64,000 nucleotides of DNA, from assembly GCF_024494465.1 (NCBI RefSeq), contig NZ_JAETXM010000001.1, positions 62,001-126,000 on the forward strand, given 5' to 3'. The position numbers and the translations under genes were made by a program. The notes under the pieces are model-generated. The model was not told the origin of the DNA and made no database searches. It was given only the letters and a program-made list of their open reading frames with translations. Source of the stretch: Bacillus sp. V3B. GTDB lineage: Bacteria > Bacillota > Bacilli > Bacillales > Cytobacillaceae. Below are positions 17,396 to 25,554 of this stretch, one piece after another. Each line of letters opens with the position of its first letter. Position 1 is the stretch's first letter.

Positions 17396-20029
17396 TTGTC
17401 AAAAAAATTATTGTTAATTGATGGAAATAGCGTTGCTTATCGGGCTTTTTTTGCTTTACCGCTCTTGCATAACGATAAAGGGATACATACGAATGCAATT
17501 TATGGATTTACGATGATGTTGATGAAAATTCTTGAGGAAGAGAAACCAACTCATATACTCGTGGCCTTTGATGCCGGAAAAACAACTTTTCGTCATAAAA
17601 GCTTTAGTGAATATAAAGGAGGTAGACAGAAGACACCACCTGAACTGTCAGAGCAATTCCCATTGATTCGTGAGTTGCTGGATGCTTATCGAATCTCAAG
17701 ATATGAGTTAGAAAACTATGAGGCTGACGATATCATTGGTACCATGTCCTTACAAGCTGAAAAAGAGGGATATGAGGTAAAGGTCATTTCAGGTGATAAA
17801 GACTTAACACAGTTAAGCTCGTTACAAACAACAGTTGGAATTACTAGAAAGGGTATCACAGATATTGAAGAGTACACTCCTGTTCATATCGAAGAAAAAT
17901 ATGGTCTAGCACCTGAACAAATTATTGATATGAAGGGGTTAATGGGAGACAAATCAGATAATATCCCTGGTGTCCCTAGTGTAGGAGAGAAAACGGCTAT
18001 TAAGCTTCTGAAGGAATTTCATACGCTAGAGGAGCTTTTAGCATCAATTGATAAAGTCAGTGGCAATAAATTAAAAGAAAAGCTTACAACGTATAAAGAG
18101 CAGGCAATCTTAAGTAAAGAGCTTGCAACAATCATGAGGGATGCTCCCGTGGAAGTTCAATTAGATGATATCTATTATGAAGGGTTTGAACAGGAAACGC
18201 TTAATCAATTATTTAAGGATCTTGGTTTTCATTCATTGTTGAATAAGATCGAAGAGGATCCTGCAAACAGAGAATCGAATGAGTTAGAAGATATTAAATT
18301 TGAACTCGTGGAAGAAGTAACGGAAGAGTTATTTTCTGAACAAAATGCTTTTTATGTGGAAGTTCTTGAGGATAATTACCATTATGCTGAAGTTGTAGGC
18401 TTTTCACTTGTGAATGAAAAAGGTCACTACTTTATTTCTACTAGCAAAGCAATTGAATCTCCTATTTTCAAAGCATGGGCAGAAGATGCTGAGAAGAAGA
18501 AGTCAGTTTATGATGCAAAGCGGTCTGAAGTGGCTCTTCGTCATCATGGAATCCATTTAAAAGGAATTACGTTTGATGTATTAATTGCTTCCTATATAGC
18601 GAATCCATCAGAAACCATTGAGGATGTGGCTTCAGTAGCAAAAAGATATGGGTTTTTTGCTATTCATTCAGATGAGGTTTTTTACGGAAAGGGAGCAAAA
18701 CGAAGGATACCAGAGGAAAAAGAACTTGCTGATCATCTCCTCCGAAAAGCGTTAGTCCTCCATGATATAGAAGAAAAGCTGGAAGCTGAGTTAAAAGATA
18801 ATCAACAGCTTGAATTATATTATGATCTTGAAATGCCACTTTCCTTTATTTTAGCTGATATGGAATCCCAAGGAGTAAAAGTGGACCGAGAACGTTTACG
18901 GGCAATGGGAGAAGAACTTAAGACTAGATTGAATGATTTTGAAGATAATATTTATACGTTAGCCGGTGAAACGTTTAATATTAATTCCCCAAAACAGCTT
19001 GGGGTCATATTGTTTGAAAAACTCGGGTTACCAGCGATCAAAAAAACAAAAACAGGTTATTCCACTTCAGCGGATGTATTGGAAAAATTAGAAAATGACC
19101 ATGAAATTATTAGACAAATTCTTCACTTTCGTCAACTAGGGAAATTACAATCAACCTATATTGAAGGTTTACTAAAGGTGATTCATCCAGAGTCAGATAA
19201 AGTTCATACCATCTTTAATCAGACTCTGACTCAAACGGGGCGTTTAAGTTCAACAGATCCAAACTTGCAAAATATCCCGATCCGTTTAGAGGAAGGAAGA
19301 AAAATTCGTCAAGCATTTATTCCATCTGAAGAAGGTTGGCTCATTTTTGCAGCCGATTATTCGCAAATTGAATTACGTGTACTTGCACATATTGCTGGGG
19401 ATGAAAAGTTGATTGAGGCTTTTAAAGAGGGGATGGATATTCATACAAAAACGGCGATGGAAGTCTTTCATGTGAAGAAAGAAGAAGTAACCTCTAATAT
19501 GCGTCGCCATGCGAAAGCAGTCAATTTTGGTATTGTGTATGGAATTAGTGATTATGGACTAAGCCAAAGCCTTAGGATTACAAGGAAGGAAGCCGGCCAT
19601 TTTATTAATCGTTATTTGGAAAGCTATCCCGGGGTAAAGGAATATATGGATGATATCGTTGCAGATGCAAAGCAAAAGGGATACGTATCAACATTAATGC
19701 ACCGTCGTAGATATCTTCCTGAGATTACAAGTCGTAATTTCAATTTACGTAGTTTTGCAGAACGAACAGCGATGAATACACCCATACAAGGAAGTGCCGC
19801 TGATATTATAAAGAAAGCCATGATCGATATGGCAGACCGACTTACAGTAGAAGGATTGAAAACTCGTCTTTTGTTACAAGTGCATGATGAATTGATTTTT
19901 GAAGCACCGCCAGAGGAAATTGAGGCGCTACAGGTTATTGTTCCAGATGTTATGGAAAATGCCATTGAATTAAAAGTACCGCTAAAAGTTGATTATTCGT
20001 ACGGTCCAACTTGGTTTGATGCAAAGTAG
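17396..20029 (+). CDS. polA: DNA polymerase I
   Basis: Repair and Okazaki-fragment polymerase, 877-878 residues. The 5'-3' exonuclease domain (1-290) has DGNSVAYRAFFALP, EADDIIGT, GDKDLTQL and the helix-hairpin-helix MKGLMGDKSDNIPGVPSVGEKTA. The middle 3'-5' exonuclease-like domain (about 300-470) lacks the usual carboxylate motifs, as in other Bacillus Pol I. The polymerase domain shows motif A DYSQIELRVLAH, motif B RRHAKAVNFGIVYG and motif C VHDELIFE. TTG 17396 is chosen because AGGGGTG ends 6 bases before; the GTG at 17387 lies inside that ribosome site. mutM follows, so the two repair genes may be co-expressed. Confidence 0.97.
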   Translation: MSKKLLLIDGNSVAYRAFFALPLLHNDKGIHTNAIYGFTMMLMKILEEEKPTHILVAFDAGKTTFRHKSFSEYKGGRQKTPPELSEQFPLIRELLDAYRISRYELENYEADDIIGTMSLQAEKEGYEVKVISGDKDLTQLSSLQTTVGITRKGITDIEEYTPVHIEEKYGLAPEQIIDMKGLMGDKSDNIPGVPSVGEKTAIKLLKEFHTLEELLASIDKVSGNKLKEKLTTYKEQAILSKELATIMRDAPVEVQLDDIYYEGFEQETLNQLFKDLGFHSLLNKIEEDPANRESNELEDIKFELVEEVTEELFSEQNAFYVEVLEDNYHYAEVVGFSLVNEKGHYFISTSKAIESPIFKAWAEDAEKKKSVYDAKRSEVALRHHGIHLKGITFDVLIASYIANPSETIEDVASVAKRYGFFAIHSDEVFYGKGAKRRIPEEKELADHLLRKALVLHDIEEKLEAELKDNQQLELYYDLEMPLSFILADMESQGVKVDRERLRAMGEELKTRLNDFEDNIYTLAGETFNINSPKQLGVILFEKLGLPAIKKTKTGYSTSADVLEKLENDHEIIRQILHFRQLGKLQSTYIEGLLKVIHPESDKVHTIFNQTLTQTGRLSSTDPNLQNIPIRLEEGRKIRQAFIPSEEGWLIFAADYSQIELRVLAHIAGDEKLIEAFKEGMDIHTKTAMEVFHVKKEEVTSNMRRHAKAVNFGIVYGISDYGLSQSLRITRKEAGHFINRYLESYPGVKEYMDDIVADAKQKGYVSTLMHRRRYLPEITSRNFNLRSFAERTAMNTPIQGSAADIIKKAMIDMADRLTVEGLKTRLLLQVHDELIFEAPPEEIEALQVIVPDVMENAIELKVPLKVDYSYGPTWFDAK

Positions 20030-20030
20030 C

Positions 20031-20043
20031 GGTGTCAGGCACC
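20031..20043. repeat. GGTGTCAGGCACC palindromic motif
   Basis: This near-palindromic 13-mer lies 2 bases after the polA stop. The same motif recurs in spacers of many Bacillaceae genomes, to my knowledge without an assigned role. A small hairpin GACAAAAGA/TCTTTGTC follows at 20051-20071. Confidence 0.5.
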
Positions 20044-20110
20044 ATGAAAAGACAAAAGACTTATCTTTGTCCATTGGTAGTGGACATTTATTTAATAAAG
20101 GAGGGGGCTT

Positions 20111-20938
20111 ATGCCAGAGCTTCCAGAAGTAGAGACAATTAGACGAACATTGAAGGAGCTCGTTCTCCATAAACAAATTCAATCAGTTTCCATTTATTGG
20201 ACTAAAATAATAAAAAAGCCATTGGAAGTCGAGCAATTTTCAGATGCTCTAGTGGGACAGACAATCCTCGATATTAAGCGAAGAGGGAAATTTCTCCTTT
20301 TTTATACGGAAATCTATGCACTCGTATCCCACTTAAGGATGGAAGGGAAATATGCTCTTTCTGGATCCAATGAACCGGTCGATAAGCACACGCATGTTAT
20401 TTTCCATTTTACGGATGGTACCGAACTTCGTTACCGTGATGTTCGTAAATTTGGAACGATGCATCTTTTTAAAAAAGGGGATGAATTTTCCACACCTCCT
20501 TTATCCTTACTCGGTCCAGAGCCACTAGATGATACATTTGATATTGGTCAGTTTTCTGCCAAACTAGCAAATAAGAGACGTAACATAAAATCAGTATTGC
20601 TTGATCAAACCGTTGTTGTTGGGATCGGAAATATTTATGTAGATGAAGCGTTATTTAAAGCTCGGATTCATCCAGAACGAATGGCTGAGTCGCTTACACA
20701 ACCAGAGGTGCGAACCCTCTACGAGCAAATTGTTGATACTCTATCAGAGGCCGTTAAAAAAGGAGGCAGTACGGTTCGGTCTTACGTTAATTCACAAGGA
20801 CAAATGGGAATGTTTCAGCTTGAGCATAATGTATATGGCCGAAAAGGAGAAGATTGTAAAGTTTGTGGAACTTCATTAGTGAAAATTGTAGTGGGTGGGC
20901 GTGGGACAGTCTTTTGTCCAAGTTGTCAAAAACAATAA
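20111..20938 (+). CDS. mutM: Formamidopyrimidine-DNA glycosylase
   Basis: Removes 8-oxoguanine and other oxidised purines and cuts the abasic site. The catalytic N-terminus MPELPEVETIRR has the Pro2 nucleophile and Glu3. The helix-two-turn-helix segment includes GIGNIYVDEALFKARIHPER. The C-terminal zinc finger is CKVCGTSLVKIVVGGRGTVFCPSC, given in pieces: Cys pairs CKVC and CPSC flank GGRGTVF. Length 275 residues. ATG 20111 follows AAAGGAGGGGG at 20097-20107. The polA-mutM order is conserved in bacilli. Confidence 0.97.
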   Translation: MPELPEVETIRRTLKELVLHKQIQSVSIYWTKIIKKPLEVEQFSDALVGQTILDIKRRGKFLLFYTEIYALVSHLRMEGKYALSGSNEPVDKHTHVIFHFTDGTELRYRDVRKFGTMHLFKKGDEFSTPPLSLLGPEPLDDTFDIGQFSAKLANKRRNIKSVLLDQTVVVGIGNIYVDEALFKARIHPERMAESLTQPEVRTLYEQIVDTLSEAVKKGGSTVRSYVNSQGQMGMFQLEHNVYGRKGEDCKVCGTSLVKIVVGGRGTVFCPSCQKQ

Positions 20939-20990
20939 CAGGGAAGACCATACGCCGGATAATAAAAAAATAATTGGTTAACAGTGGAAG

Positions 20991-21035
20991 GGCTCCTTTC
21001 ATAAACTATTCTAGTGGTTTATGAGGGAAGGAGCC
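20991..21035 (+). promoter_or_regulatory. Hairpin that buries the ytaF ribosome site
   Basis: GGCTCCTT-TCATAAAC (20991-21006) pairs with GTTTATGA (21017-21024) and AAGGAGCC (21028-21035), leaving a GGG bulge. The right arm contains AAGGAG, the only good ribosome site for ytaF. There is no T tail, so it looks more like a translation-control hairpin than a terminator. This is inference from base pairing alone. Confidence 0.5.
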
Positions 21036-21046
21036 TAATCAATCCA

Positions 21047-21682
21047 ATGGTAAACATACTTTCGCTTGTATTGTTAGCTTTGGCTGTAAGCTTGGATAGC
21101 TTTAGTGTGGGATTCACATATGGACTAAGGAAAATGCGAATTCCTTTTAAGTCGATCGCCATTATTGCCTGCTGCTCAGCTGCAACCTTGATGGTTGCTA
21201 TGCTTTTAGGGCATTTACTAGAACAATTTATGTCACCAGCATTCGCTGAAAAAATTGGTGGGGTCATTTTAATTGCTCTAGGAGCTTGGGTCATTTACCA
21301 ATTTTTTCATCCAGAAAAAGAAAAAGGTCAACTGCCCCACGAAAAAGTCATTATCAATTTTGAAATTAAATCACTTGGAATTGTGATTAATATTCTGAAA
21401 AAGCCAATGGTTGCTGATTTTGATAAATCGGGGACTATTACAGGGGTTGAGGCCTTCATGCTGGGTCTGGCACTTTCTCTAGATGCTTTTGGAGCAGGTG
21501 TAGGGGCTGTGATGCTCGGATTTTCACCGATATATTTAGCTATTGCAGTGGCTGTATTAAGTTCAGGACTGGTGTTTTTAGGAATTAAGTTGGGGACTTC
21601 TTTATCACAAAAAGCATGGCTGCAAAGGTTTTCGTTTATCCCAGGAATCGTCCTCATTATTATTGGAATATGGAAAATTTAG
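21047..21682 (+). CDS. ytaF: YtaF, MntP-like membrane protein (sporulation-associated)
   Basis: 211-residue membrane protein with six hydrophobic helices in two repeats, each holding a conserved LD motif (AVSLDSFSVGFTYGLRK near residue 15 and LALSLDAFGAGVGAVMLG near residue 145), the pattern of the MntP/YtaF cation-efflux family. B. subtilis YtaF is annotated as a sporulation membrane protein; the substrate is unproven. ATG 21047 is 13 bases after AAGGAG, a long gap; a GTG at 21014 is in frame but lies inside the hairpin. coaE starts 26 bases after the stop. Confidence 0.88.
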   Translation: MVNILSLVLLALAVSLDSFSVGFTYGLRKMRIPFKSIAIIACCSAATLMVAMLLGHLLEQFMSPAFAEKIGGVILIALGAWVIYQFFHPEKEKGQLPHEKVIINFEIKSLGIVINILKKPMVADFDKSGTITGVEAFMLGLALSLDAFGAGVGAVMLGFSPIYLAIAVAVLSSGLVFLGIKLGTSLSQKAWLQRFSFIPGIVLIIIGIWKI

Positions 21683-21707
21683 TTCATTTAACGAAAGGGA
21701 TTTAGAT

Positions 21708-22316
21708 ATGGAAATGACTATAGGATTAACAGGTGGTATCGCAAGCGGGAAAAGCACAGTTTCAGAGATGCTGAAAAATTTAGGAATTCCCGTCATTGAT
21801 GCTGATATTGAAGCAAGACTTGCTGTCGAGCAAGGTGAAGAGGCATATGATCAAATCGTAAACCATTTTGGGAAATCCATTCTTTATGAAAATAGCTCCA
21901 TTAATCGTACTCGGTTGGGAGAGATAATATTTAATAATGAAGAGGAAAGAACGGTCTTAAATGGAATTGTTCATCCCGCAGTTCGAAAAAGAATGGTTGA
22001 AAAACAAGTAGCACTACAAAGTAAAGGAGAATCGATGATCGTCATGGATATTCCCCTTTTGTTTGAAAGTAATTTAAGAAGTACAGTGGATCGAACCCTA
22101 CTCGTTTATGTGGACGAGGAAGTTCAATTACGGCGGTTGATGAAAAGAAATAACTATACGAAAGAAGAAGCATTTGCAAGAATTCATTCGCAAATGCCGT
22201 TAATAGAAAAGAAAAAGTTAGCGGATGCAGTAATAGATAATAATGGATCTATTCAACAAACAGAATTACAATTAAATAACATTCTCAAGCAATGGGGATA
22301 CAGTAAAGGGGCGTAA
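21708..22316 (+). CDS. coaE: Dephospho-CoA kinase
   Basis: Last step of coenzyme A synthesis: phosphorylates dephospho-CoA on the ribose 3'-OH. The 202-residue P-loop kinase has TIGLTGGIASGKSTVSEML at the N-terminus, DADIEARLAVE for acceptor binding, and DIPLLFESNL. ATG 21708 follows AAAGGGA at 21694-21700. The order mutM-ytaF-coaE is conserved in Bacillus. The stop codon is part of the terminator stem that follows. Confidence 0.96.
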   Translation: MEMTIGLTGGIASGKSTVSEMLKNLGIPVIDADIEARLAVEQGEEAYDQIVNHFGKSILYENSSINRTRLGEIIFNNEEERTVLNGIVHPAVRKRMVEKQVALQSKGESMIVMDIPLLFESNLRSTVDRTLLVYVDEEVQLRRLMKRNNYTKEEAFARIHSQMPLIEKKKLADAVIDNNGSIQQTELQLNNILKQWGYSKGA

Positions 22317-22330
22317 AAGCCTCTTTTTGT
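22305..22330 (+). terminator. Terminator overlapping the coaE stop
   Basis: AAAGGGGC pairs with GCCTCTTT (one G-T pair) around GTAAAA and runs into T. Confidence 0.8.
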
Positions 22331-22438
22331 ATTTAGGATGCTTTTTCTTTGTTTTTTAATGAAAATCCGACTTGAACTATATGAAAGTTATAAAATGTTT
22401 TAGAAATTGTACTTTAGACCATCACAAATGAACACTAA

Positions 22439-22483
22439 TGTGTTATACTAATTGTATATGAGGTTGTATATGAGTATAACATT
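22439..22483 (+). promoter_or_regulatory. gapB promoter with two CcpN-type operators
   Basis: TTGTAT (22452-22457) and TATAAC (22475-22480) are 17 bases apart and form a SigA promoter. TGTGTTATACT at 22439-22449 fits the CcpN consensus TRTGHYATAYW at every position. A second, inverted copy (AATGTTATACT on the minus strand, 22473-22483) has one mismatch and overlaps the -10. CcpN represses gapB during glycolytic growth in B. subtilis, so the same control is expected. Confidence 0.75.
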
Positions 22484-22503
22484 ATTGTGGAAGGGGCCTG
22501 AGT

Positions 22504-23535
22504 ATGAAGGCGAAAATAGCAATTAATGGATTTGGAAGAATCGGAAGAATGGTATTTAGAAAAGCAATCCTAGAGGAAAATCTTGAAATTATAGCCATTA
22601 ATGCAAGCTATCCAGCAGAGACACTTGCTCATTTAATAAAGTATGACACAAATCATGGGATATTTGCTGGTGAGGTAAAAGCCGATCAGGATGCGATCGT
22701 TGTAAATGGCAAACGTGTTCAATTATTAAGTAGCCGTAATCCGGAAGAGCTACCGTGGAAAGAATTAGAAATAGATATTGTCATCGAAGCAACTGGAAAG
22801 TTTAATTCTCGTGAAAAAGCTGCATTGCATCTAAATGCAGGAGCGAAAAAGGTGATACTAACTGCTCCTGGAAAGAATGAAGACGTTACCATTGTAATGG
22901 GCGTTAATCAAGAGGTTTTAAATATTTCGGAGCATGATGTCATTTCTAATGCTTCATGTACAACAAATTGTTTAGCACCTGTTGCTAAAGTACTTGATGA
23001 GAAGTTTGGTATTGAAAATGGATTAATGACAACAGTACATGCCTATACGAATGATCAAAAGAATATTGATAATCCTCACAAAGATTTAAGAAGAGCTCGG
23101 GCATGTGGTCAGTCTATTATTCCTACTTCAACTGGAGCGGCTAAAGCTTTATCGCTTGTACTGCCACAGTTAAAAGGAAAGCTCCATGGCATGTCTCTAC
23201 GAGTACCAACACCAAATGTTTCATTAGTTGATTTAGTCGTTGATCTAAAGCAGAAAGTAACAATTGATGACATCAATCATGTTTTTAATGAAGCAGCTAA
23301 AAATGAATTAAAAGGGATTTTAGATATCACGGATGAGCCTTTAGTTTCCATTGATTTTAATACAAATGAGCATTCAGCTATTATTGACGGTTTGTCCACC
23401 ATGGTGATTGGTTCGAATAAAGTAAAAGTTCTAGCGTGGTATGATAACGAATGGGGTTACTCTTGTCGCGTAGTTGATTTAACGAAATACGTTGCACAAG
23501 AATTATTTCAATCATCTATTGTAAATGCCGGCTAG
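22504..23535 (+). CDS. gapB: Gluconeogenic glyceraldehyde-3-phosphate dehydrogenase
   Basis: The GapB type of GAPDH, working in the gluconeogenic direction, preferentially with NADP in B. subtilis. Length 343. The Rossmann motif is INGFGRIGRMVFRKA. INASYPAETLAHLIKYDTNHG replaces the NDLTD type segment of GapA. The catalytic Cys lies in SNASCTTNCLAP and the partner His in the segment HAYTNDQKNIDNPH. ATG 22504 follows GGAAGGGG. The paired CcpN-type sites upstream and its place next to speD, as in B. subtilis, support gapB over gapA. Confidence 0.95.
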   Translation: MKAKIAINGFGRIGRMVFRKAILEENLEIIAINASYPAETLAHLIKYDTNHGIFAGEVKADQDAIVVNGKRVQLLSSRNPEELPWKELEIDIVIEATGKFNSREKAALHLNAGAKKVILTAPGKNEDVTIVMGVNQEVLNISEHDVISNASCTTNCLAPVAKVLDEKFGIENGLMTTVHAYTNDQKNIDNPHKDLRRARACGQSIIPTSTGAAKALSLVLPQLKGKLHGMSLRVPTPNVSLVDLVVDLKQKVTIDDINHVFNEAAKNELKGILDITDEPLVSIDFNTNEHSAIIDGLSTMVIGSNKVKVLAWYDNEWGYSCRVVDLTKYVAQELFQSSIVNAG

Positions 23536-23555
23536 TTAATAGTTTACCAGATAAT

Positions 23556-23594
23556 CACAAAGGGATTACCTTTTTTGGGTAATCCTTTTTTGTG
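23556..23594 (+). terminator. Terminator after gapB
   Basis: CACAAAGGGATTACC pairs with GGTAATCCTTTTTTGTG around a T-rich loop; the long stem continues through the T run. Confidence 0.9.
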
Positions 23595-23756
23595 TGTAAT
23601 AAATATAATAGTCAGTAACGTTGTTACTGGGTGTACTTCTAAATAAAAGTCTAATTTTGTAAATGAAATATGTAAGAGACTTATTGCAAAAGAAATATAA
23701 ACAAAGTATACTAGTCATCGTGAACTTCTTCTAAGACTGATCGTTATGTAGCTACT

Positions 23757-23794
23757 TAAAGGGTTAGGACCTCTCTGGACTAACTTTCCCCCGT
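23757..23794 (+). other. Possible structured leader of speD
   Basis: In the 310-base gapB-speD spacer, AAAGGGTTAG (23757-23766) can pair with CTAACTTT (23779-23786) with a two-base bulge, upstream of CCCCC and of the AAAGGGGG ribosome site that it might pair with. No known riboswitch class was recognised. The rest of the spacer holds the gapB terminator and no ORF. Confidence 0.3.
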
Positions 23795-23845
23795 GGTAGT
23801 TATATCAGTTAGAGAATAATAAAGTTTAAAGGGGGAAATTTGAAT

Positions 23846-24226
23846 ATGGAAACAATGGGTCGTCACGTAATCTCTGAATTATGGGGTTGTGATTTTGAAA
23901 AACTAAATGATGTAGTACAAATTGAGCAAATCTTTGTTGGTGCTGCTCTTAAATCAGGTGCGGAGATTCGCGAGGTTGCTTTTCATAAATTTGCACCACA
24001 AGGCGTTAGCGGTGTTGTTATTATTTCAGAATCACATTTAACTATCCACAGCTTTCCAGAGCACGGATATGCGAGTATTGATGTCTATACATGTGGTGAT
24101 CTAGATCCTAATATTGCTGCTGACTATATTGCAGAAGCATTAAATGCTGAAACAAGAGAAAATATAGAAATTCCACGTGGTATGGGTCCTGTTCGAGTTA
24201 ATCAATCAAGAGCAAAAATTTTATAA
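23846..24226 (+). CDS. speD: S-adenosylmethionine decarboxylase proenzyme
   Basis: Makes decarboxylated S-adenosylmethionine, the aminopropyl donor for spermidine. The 126-residue prokaryotic (class 1B) proenzyme self-cleaves at a Glu-Ser bond to create a pyruvoyl group: the site is visible as [20 protein letters not shown], with catalytic His and Cys (VYTCGDLD) following. ATG 23846 ([14 protein letters not shown]) matches B. subtilis and lies 10 bases after GGGGG; the in-frame TTG at 23840 is too close. A monocistronic layout with a following hairpin is seen. Confidence 0.95.
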   Translation: METMGRHVISELWGCDFEKLNDVVQIEQIFVGAALKSGAEIREVAFHKFAPQGVSGVVIISESHLTIHSFPEHGYASIDVYTCGDLDPNIAADYIAEALNAETRENIEIPRGMGPVRVNQSRAKIL

Positions 24227-24245
24227 TCGCAAACGTTTAAAATTT

Positions 24246-24276
24246 GGAGATGTGGAGATGCTACATCTCTTTTTAT
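24246..24276 (+). terminator. Terminator after speD
   Basis: GAGATGT...ACATCTC stem around GGAGATGCT followed by TTTTTATT. Confidence 0.8.
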
Positions 24277-24285
24277 TATATAAAA

Positions 24286-24440
24286 ATTTATAACTTCTCT
24301 GAACTAAGATAGTGGTCTAGCTCCAGGTAACATCGGCTCGAGGTCACAAGTCCAGCCTCTCAGAAAGGTAAAAAACACCTTTCCATGAGGCTCGCCTCGT
24401 GCTTGTTGCCGATAGGCAGGCACCTTGCGCTTTTCTGATA
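24286..24440 (+). repeat. Dispersed spacer repeat, copy 2
   Basis: Begins with ATTTATAACTT-TCTGAACT-like sequence, then AGATAGTGGTCTAGCTCCAG, and ends CCTTGCGCTTTTCTGATA. In the middle GAAAGGT/ACCTTTC and GCCTCTC/GAGGCTC form hairpins. It fills most of the 314-base speD-nrdR spacer. Confidence 0.8.
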
Positions 24441-24540
24441 TAAAAAAGCTTATTTGGAAAAATCATTTCATTAATGACTTGTACTAGAGTGTTCTTTTTA
24501 ATAAGATAGTAAATAGGAAATTAAAGTCGGAGCTGATTGT

Positions 24541-24996
24541 ATGAAATGTCCTTCATGCCAAGATAATAATTCTCGTGTTGTCGATTCTCGTCCTATTGAT
24601 GACGGACGATCCATTCGGCGCAGAAGAGAATGCGAAAAATGCGCTTATCGTTTTACGACCTTTGAGAAAGTAGAAGAGAGCCCGCTTGTTGTTGTGAAAA
24701 AAGAAGGAACGAGAGAAGAGTTCAGTCGTGAGAAAATGTTGCGTGGCTTAATTAAAGCATGTGAAAAACGCCCCGTTGCTCTAAAACAATTAGAAGATAT
24801 CACTTCAGATATTGAAAAGGAGTTACGCAATCAAGGGGGTTCAGAAATAAACAGTGAAGACATTGGTGAACTGGTGATGGATAGACTTGCAAAAGTGGAC
24901 GAAGTGGCCTATGTTCGTTTTGCTTCAGTCTATCGCCAGTTTAAAGACATTAATGTGTTTATTGAAGAATTAAAAGAATTAATAAAAAAAGAGTAA
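24541..24996 (+). CDS. nrdR: Transcriptional repressor NrdR
   Basis: Zinc-ribbon/ATP-cone repressor of ribonucleotide reductase genes. The 151-residue protein starts with [17 protein letters not shown] and has a second Cys pair in [12 protein letters not shown], forming the zinc ribbon (residues 1-34). The ATP-cone follows (about 49-139: [20 protein letters not shown]). ATG 24541 has a weak GGAGCTGATT site. In B. subtilis nrdR (ytcG) also lies before dnaB; here a block of repeats separates the two. Confidence 0.96.
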   Translation: MKCPSCQDNNSRVVDSRPIDDGRSIRRRRECEKCAYRFTTFEKVEESPLVVVKKEGTREEFSREKMLRGLIKACEKRPVALKQLEDITSDIEKELRNQGGSEINSEDIGELVMDRLAKVDEVAYVRFASVYRQFKDINVFIEELKELIKKE

Positions 24997-25030
24997 TCTT
25001 GAATTATAAGAAAGTATGCCTTTTTTTATT

Positions 25031-25285
25031 AAGATAGTGATCTAGCTACAGCGCCTACCCCCTCGAGGTCAAAAGCTTGTCTAGTGTCGGCTCCTAGGGA
25101 CTCGAGTCATAAGTCGATCCGTCAAGAAGGTTAAAGAACAATCTTCCTGCCGGCTCGTCTCATGCTTGTCGTCCCTGGGTAGTCGCCTATACATTTCGAT
25201 CAATCCTTCCAGAAAGGTAAAGAACACACCTTTCCGTAAGGTGTGCTATGCCCGAGGCTGAGCAAGGCGCTTTCGCTTTTCTTGA
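25031..25285 (+). repeat. Dispersed spacer repeat, copy 3 (long form)
   Basis: Starts AAGATAGTGATCTAGCT, continues CAGCGCCTACCCCCTCGAGG, and ends AAGGCGCTTTCGCTTTTCTT. At 255 bases it looks like two units fused: GGCTCCTAGGGACTCGAG begins a second module with an AAGAAGGTT/AATCTTCCT hairpin. Its outer parts are nearly identical to copy 4. Confidence 0.8.
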
Positions 25286-25365
25286 TGAGCTGAGGAGTTT
25301 TCTTTAGCTCTTTTTTCAACGAGTCAGTACATAATTGAGTATCGCTCTATTTTTGAAATTTAGAT

Positions 25366-25537
25366 ATTTATCTAGTTCCAGCGCCTACCCCCTCGAGGTC
25401 AAAAGCTTGTCTAGTGTCGTCCCTGGGCAGTTGCCTATACATTTCGATCAATCCTCCCAGAAAGGTAAAGAACACCTTTCCGTAAGGCTCGTCTTGTGCT
25501 ATGCCCGAGGCTGAACAAGACGCTTGTACTTTTAGAA
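25366..25537 (+). repeat. Dispersed spacer repeat, copy 4 (abuts dnaB ribosome site)
   Basis: Shares with copy 3 an identical run over 25381-25419 (from CAGCGCCTACC to CTAGTGTCG) and a near-identical block from GCCTATACATTTCGATCAAT to ATGCCCGAGGCTGA. It ends just before the AGAAAGGTTG ribosome site of dnaB. With copy 3 it fills the 558-base nrdR-dnaB spacer. Confidence 0.8.
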
Positions 25538-25554
25538 TAGAAAGGTTGATTATC

